Of a stretch of 64,000 bases of DNA, positions 58,640 to 64,000 are shown piece by piece; position 1 is the stretch's first letter; every line of letters starts with the position of its first letter. The notes under the pieces are model-generated. The model worked only from the letters and a program-made list of their open reading frames with translations, was not told where the DNA came from and did no database searches. This stretch comes from Sweltsa coloradensis (lineage: Eukaryota; Arthropoda; Insecta; Plecoptera; Chloroperlidae): contig JAMZAV010002010.1 in assembly GCA_024449915.1 (NCBI GenBank), positions 227,584-291,583 of the forward strand. The letters are read 5' to 3'. The position numbers were made by a program, and so were the translations under genes.

Positions 58640-61600
58640 TATCCCACCCATCTCAAAGTATAATCAAATCAACAGCTATCAGTGTATTACATCAAAACAT
58701 CCAAAGTCTAGCAAACTCCATAAATAACCTAGAAATCTTTTTAAGTGAGCAACTTTCTGTCAGTGAAAATATTGATATATTGTGTATATCTGAGCATTGG
58801 CTAAGTGAATGCGAAATTTCCCAAATTAGAATTTGTAATTATACTTTAATTAACGCATATTGTCGTAAAAGCAAAAAATGTGGTGGGGTAGCTATCTTTG
58901 CTAATAAGATGTTGCATTCTAAAGCAACAAAAATACTTGGACTTGAAAAGCTTAGCCATGAAGGTATAATTGAAATAGCAGGCATTAACTTGGTTTTAAG
59001 TAAGAGTGATAGTAAAAATCAATTCGAAAAGATCACCATCTTAACTCTATATCGACCCCCTTCAGGAAACATTGACTTATTCATAAGTACTCTCCAAGAA
59101 GTACTAGAACTTGTCATTAAGAACAAAGCAAACTTATTTTGACCGGAGATTTTAATATTGACACATCAAAAAAATCTATAAGTAACCTAAAGCTAACAAC
59201 CTCCTACAATGTTTCATATAAATTTGACTATAAATGAGGCTACGAGGATTGATCCTGTTCATTTTACACACTCCACTATCGATAATATAGGAACAAACTT
59301 AAGTCCTGATAAATTTAGAAGTTCAGTAATTATAAGTAATTTGTCAGACCATTTTGCACAACGTATTGCGTTTCAAGTATCAGCTGGTGTCAATATCCCT
59401 GTTACAAAGATCATTCATAGAAGAATTTTTAGCGTTGATCAGGTACAAATATTTAATGAACGTTTATGTGATATAAATTGGGACCCAATAATGGTAACTG
59501 GTAACGCTAATAAAAGCTTTGAAATATTCAATGACATGTTTCTAAGGATTTTTAATACAACATTTCCAATTAAACACCAAAACATTAACCTTGCTAACAC
59601 TAACAATAAATGGATTACTTCTGGTATTAAAACTTCTAGGTTAAATTTGAAATGTTTATTTATTCTAAAATGTTATTATCAAGATCCATTTATTGTGCAG
59701 TATTATATTAAGTACAAAAAGTGCTATATGAAAACCATAAGACATGCAAAAAAGTTGCACATAAGTGAAAAAATCAGAAAAAGTGATAATAAATCTAAAG
59801 CCATTTGGGGCATAGTTAATGAACAAATAAATAAAGCCCAACCAATAAAAAATAATTTATCTATAAAATCACCAGAAGGGCTCATTATAGATGATCAGCA
59901 AATCATTGCTAACAAATTCAACTTATATTTTACTGAAATTGCCTCTAATTTGACCAAGAATATTAAAAGTGATGAATGTGTAGTTATGGAATATTTAAGT
60001 AACGTAAAAATTGACAATGCCAATTCATTTTACTTCTTTCCTGTAAACTCTAGTGATATTATTGAAGTAGTAAATTCATTAAAGAAAAAACATTCGAGTG
60101 GTGTTGATGGTATACCAGTTTCGCTTCTAAAACAGTGCATTAGATTCATAGCTGAACCACTTAGTTATATTATTAATGAATGCTTATCTCAAGGGGTTTT
60201 CCCGGAAAAACTAAAAGTAGCTAAAGTCATTCCTATTTTTAAGAAAGGGGATAGACAGGCATAGATAACTACCGTCCAATATCAATTTTACCAGCTTTCT
60301 CAAAAATCCTGGAAAGAGTTATGTATAGCAATATGACCTCGTATCTAGATAAGTATAATATAATATCTGATCACCAAAATGGTTTTCGTAAAAATCGCTC
60401 AACAAAACTTAGCATACATAACTTTGTTCAAATGATTACTGAAGCATTTGAGCAAAATCAAAATCCACTTGGAATATTTTGTGATCTTTCAAAAGCTTTT
60501 GACTGTGTTGACCATAAAATTTTGCTGAATAAATTGTCTTATTATGGCTTCCGTGGTACAGCACTGAAACTAATAGAATCGTATTTTGACAACCGCTTTC
60601 AAATCACAGAAACTACCAGTTATATTGGACTAAATGAAGAAGTATACATTTCTAACCCTAGTAAAATTGTATGTGGAGTGCCCCAAGGCTCCATTCTTGG
60701 CCCTCTGTTCTTCATTATTTACTCCAATGATTTTTGTTTTGTCGTTGATGATTCGGAACTCTTTGCTGATGATGGCAGCTTACTTGTTAAAGGCTCATCA
60801 AGTGTTGTACTTAAAACTAATGCAGAAAATAAAATAGCTAAAGCAAGTGACTGGTATCAAAACAATAAATTAGTATTTAATTCTAGCAAAACTAACTTTA
60901 TTCAGTTTCATTCATCACAAAAACGTAAACATCTAGATAAAATCGATTCTATTACAAATGTAGTGGATGGATTAATTATTTTGCCTGTATCGCATTTAAA
61001 GTCTCTAGGCATAATTTTAGATGAAAATCTTAGTTGGTCACAACATTGTTTGAGCCTCTGTAGTAAACTTAGTTCGGCTTGCTTCGCAATTAGATCCATA
61101 AAGGAAATAGCAGGGTTAAATGTGGCTAAGATAGTTTTATCATTCTAACTTGAATCTCACCTACGTTATGGAATAGAATTTTGGGGACACTCAGTAAATG
61201 TATATACATTATTTAAATTACAAAAAAAGGCAGTGAGAAACATGTGTGGCCTTAAATCATCTAGTTTATGTTAAGGCTCACTGCAAGCCGCTATTCATTA
61301 AACACAAAATATTAACCCTCTATTCCCTGTATATTTTGGAGGCAACCTCTCTTGTTAAATGCCTTTACACATTCAAATAAACCTTCCTTAAACCATGAAG
61401 TACACCAGCACAACACTCGTCATAATAAAGACATTCATTCTACACAGTATAGTACGAAGCTAACTCAAAATAACTCTATGTATATTAATTTTAAACTTTT
61501 TAATAAATTGCCAGACCTCATAGCTAATGCAAAAGATCTAATAACATTTCGAAGAAAACTTACAACATTATTGACCCTTAAAGCCTACTACACCATGGAG

Positions 61601-61996
61601 GAGTTCCTTCAAGACAAAGATCTTGGATTGACGATAAGAGAGCGATTGAGGCTATTTCAAGTACTGTCGTAGTTTAAATTTAGATAATCAATGTAATGCA
61701 TTAAATGTTTCATTGTCGGTGCATAACTTCTAGTCATTCAAAGATGTGAAAATATTGTTTTGTTATCTAGGTCTAGCTGAGTATCTGATTAGTTATATTG
61801 TGATCACTGAATTTTATTTTATTTCACTATGTTATTGTTTTTATTATAATAATAATTATTATGATATTGTTATTGTGTAAATCAGGCGACACAATCTTCA
61901 CTGATTGTCTTGGTTTAACATTTACTTGTATACCTGTACTTGTATAATTGTTTTAAACTTGTCTGAATAAAAATTGAATTGAATTGAATTGAATTA
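58640..61996 (+). mobile_element. Near full-length ORF2 of a CR1/jockey-like LINE with (GAATT)n tail, in intron 4 of gene C
   Basis: It lies antisense to gene C. It carries an AP-endonuclease domain and a reverse transcriptase, a C-terminal region and a tail of GAATT repeats at 61974-61996 after AATAAA. It is the longest LINE in the window and related to the one at 13.15 kb (shared IAEPL...NECLSQG, CGVPQGSI, LFADD). Confidence 0.85.
58660..61672 (+). pseudogene. ORF2 (endonuclease + reverse transcriptase) of the (GAATT)n LINE, several breaks
   Basis: The endonuclease part shows LHQNIQSLANSINNLEIF (metal-binding Asn), CISEHWLSE (catalytic Glu), YRPPSGNIDLF and, after a frameshift near 59140, TGDFNID; SNLSDHFA carries the Ser-Asp-His motif. 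RT: SGVDGIPVSLLKQCIRFIAEP to 60264, a frame break at about 60260, then NGFRKNRSTKLS, IFCDLSKAFDCVDHKIL, CGVPQGSILGPLFFII, LFADDGS and SLGIILDENLSWSQH. Stops and shifts near 61148 and 61270-61350 precede the C-terminal NTRHNKDIHSTQYS. The copy cannot make a full protein. Confidence 0.85.
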
Positions 61997-62938
61997 ACGA
62001 TCGTAGCCAGCAGAATCGAAGTCGGGAAATGGAAGAAAATATTACCTAATGGCAATATGCCATCAACTAAATCGTTATAATCTCTATCGGAATCCTAGTA
62101 AATCTGTTTAATTGTACATTTACGAGCATTCTGTTTATCCCATATAAACAATATATAATAACAATAATTATGTACGTATTTCACGTGAATATTTATAAAT
62201 AGTCAATCTATGGGATTCAAATTTTATATAGATATATTTCTTTAATTCATTCAACGAATTCAAATAAAACATTCCTGAACTCTCAATAATTAAATCGATT
62301 TATTGCGACTATGGAAATTTATTCAAACTGCGTACTACATTTAAAAAAAAAATCTTATGTTATCCCATGGTTTAAATGAACAAGGACTTAGTCGAAGAAA
62401 TGTAAACCGTAAGGTAAACTGTGTATTGGGGATGGATACTTTTGCGGATGTAAATTTAATGTGCCTATTTACCCATTTATATCTTCTAAGTGGTGAAGAC
62501 CCTCCCCTTTGTGATGTGTGTGGCGTAGTTATAAGTTAAAACATAATTTATTTAAATTCAAATCTACACTAAAAGAAATATTATCCGAAGATTCCAAAAC
62601 ACTTGTTAATTTCTTTAATTTCTTGCACAATGTAAAGCTGTTTCAATCAATTTGGCATACTTTTCAAATATGGAAAAAAAGACTTTAAGGGCACTGACAA
62701 CTATACTGTTGAGTGCACCAAAACCACACTCAATAACTTACTAACTAAATAAATAACTAACTAACTAATTAACTAACTAACTAACTAACTATAACTAACT
62801 TATACTATTCACAATTCCTAATAACGAGACCAAGAAAGACTACTAGCCTAAATGGCAATTTAAGTACGTACTACCAGTACATAAGATATCGCCATCTCAA
62901 ACTTGTTAATTTGCGTATTTTTTGTATATGAAAACTTA
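61997..62938. other. No gene; (CTAA)n microsatellite
   Basis: An ACTAACTA repeat run at about 62738-62805 in otherwise plain AT-rich intronic DNA (intron 4 of gene C). Confidence 0.6.
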
Positions 62939-63700
62939 TAGGGAACCTAAGTGGGCGTTGTCTGGTTCTCTCCGGTCAGCGTGGTATAGGCGATTAACCC
63001 GTGCTAAATGTTTCGTAAGCGATAGCGCGAGAACCCGACCACGGACCGGAATTATATTCATATTGTAAGAAACTATAATATTTCCTCTTTGCGTGGATAT
63101 GCATAACTCTGCTCTATCACAAATATTAATGACATTTGTTTTGAGTTGAAGTGAACTCTACATTTACACTGTTGCCAAACCTTCCAAACTGCTCATGAAA
63201 AAGCACGTAAAAACATTTTATCCGTGGCATCAGCATAACATTTGGTATCCGACTTGCTTTGTGGCTACTGTGAGGTCACTGGGTTGTACTAGATTATACA
63301 TTACTAATAAAATATCCTTTAATGTGCCAACAAAATCTTGAATGCGAAGTACATTTAGCAACCATGGACAGGCGAGTGGTATGCGAGGATGCCACAGCTG
63401 CACACAACGTGGCTGCGTCTCGCTTAGGTTGCCGCTCAGTCAGAGTACATTTGCGACAGCGCGCAAACATGGGTCCATTTAACTCATAATAGTTTGAATT
63501 TAGGAAGCGTCATCGAGCAAAGTATAATGCCATCATCTTCTTCACAGAATTATGCATCTTGTGATGTTATTGGTTTAGATTTCTTTTGCGCGAGTCAAAA
63601 GATACGGCGAGTTACATTTTCGTACCATGCTAATTCTTATGGGCGCTGAGACCAGAGAGAACCAATTTCCTTCCCGCCTTCAAAACTTAGGTTCCCTATT
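62939..63700. mobile_element. MITE with TAGGGAACCTAAGT ends, mariner-like
   Basis: The left end TAGGGAACCTAAGT (62939-62952) is mirrored by ACTTAGGTTCCCTA (63686-63699). Further in, GGTTCTCTCCGGTC pairs loosely with GACCAGAGAGAACC (63650-63663). A TA on each side would fit a Tc1/mariner-type target duplication. About 760 bp without a transposase frame, in intron 4 of gene C. Confidence 0.65.
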
Positions 63701-64000
63701 GGGCGTTTCAAGGTGGAATGACAACAATTTTTAAAATTAATTTTAAATAAAGAGTACGTCAACAAAGAAAGCCTAGAATAATATTCATTGTTTACCTCCA
63801 TTGAGCTGATCAGTCTCGGCATATCGAACGAAGTAAACAGAGCAGTGTGGGCCAGTCCGGTGTTATTAGCGTCAAGCAGGTAAATATAGCCCAACACCTG
63901 ATTCGCTTCGTCCTCCATTTGTGTCAATGCCGTCATATACAACACCTTGAAGATGTCATCGAAAGTATACGCGTGAGGGTCAAGTTTTTCTGTAAATCAT

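Larger units (their letters stand above)
56787..63989 (-). pseudogene. CRAL-TRIO gene C, exons 4-7 (5' exons off the right edge; exon 5 damaged)
   Basis: Third member of the tandem set, predicted carrier of a hydrophobic ligand. Exons seen: exon 4 at 63796-63989 (EKLDPHAYTFDDIFKVLYM, QMEDEANQVLGYIYLLD), exon 5 at 58297-58397, exon 6 at 58119-58212 (HDSLNELHQFV, CLPKEYGGTMPISEMV) and exon 7 at 56787-56914 (ESMIVGSFRKLTVD, stop TAG). Splice sites and phases of exons 4, 6 and 7 match gene B (194, 94, 128 bp against 197, 94, 128). Exon 5 is only 101 bp instead of 117. It reads KATLLAR, must shift frame to give EVHILNLPYAE, and then meets TAA before recovering MRERYM. So it has a frame break plus a stop in the lipid-binding core. 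Intron 4 (5.4 kb) holds a LINE and a mariner-like MITE. If the damage is a sequencing error the gene could be whole; exons 1-3 should lie just right of the window. Confidence 0.8.

Overview
The window looks like nuclear DNA of an insect. The evidence is a three-exon RR-2 cuticular protein gene, a run of seven-exon CRAL-TRIO lipid-carrier genes of the kind expanded in insects, canonical GT-AG introns, TATA/initiator promoters, and AT-rich intergenic DNA packed with non-LTR retrotransposons, Helitron-like elements, MITEs and SINEs. A hemipteran would fit, but the sequence alone does not settle the order.

Layout. (1) 1-11 kb: two cuticular-protein genes diverge from each other. The minus-strand one has exons 1 and 2 here and its chitin-binding exon off the left edge. 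The plus-strand one is complete (8540-10862). The space between and the introns hold fold-back elements, two TTAA-flanked MITEs and a tRNA-derived SINE. (2) 11.8-19.8 kb: a small secreted-protein gene on the minus strand, assembled from three exons with matching phases and a TATA box. Its introns hold a tandem 60-bp duplication, a LINE, a hAT-type element with a perfect 8-bp target duplication and a Helitron-like element. (3) 20.1-31.4 kb: a tandem array of 25 5S rRNA gene units (24 near full length, one truncated), all on the minus strand, period about 307-318 bp. Three blocks of Helitron-like elements break the array. (4) 32.3-64 kb: three CRAL-TRIO genes (A, B, C) in tandem on the minus strand. 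Gene B is intact (7 exons, 299 codons). Gene A has the same exon lengths, but exon 5 is split by a 921-bp fold-back element with an 8-bp target duplication. Gene C has lost sequence in exon 5, and its first exons lie off the right edge. LINEs sit in intron 1 of gene A and intron 4 of gene C.

Mobile DNA dominates. Two families share one architecture: the 5' end recurs inverted just before a small 3' hairpin that ends in CTAG, with no target duplication. This matches what is described for Helentron/HINE-type Helitrons. At least two clear nested insertions of this family occur (29-30.4 kb and 53-54.6 kb), and one copy splits a LINE 3' UTR at 43.2 kb.

How the genes relate: the cuticular genes supply exoskeleton protein; the CRAL-TRIO proteins are predicted cytosolic carriers of small hydrophobic ligands; the 5S array is RNA polymerase III-transcribed ribosomal RNA. 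Nothing suggests they form one pathway. The novelty here is structural: element-riddled 5S repeats, an exon knocked out by a fold-back element, and layered Helitron-like insertions. All coordinates and splice sites were read by eye; no alignment or search was run.
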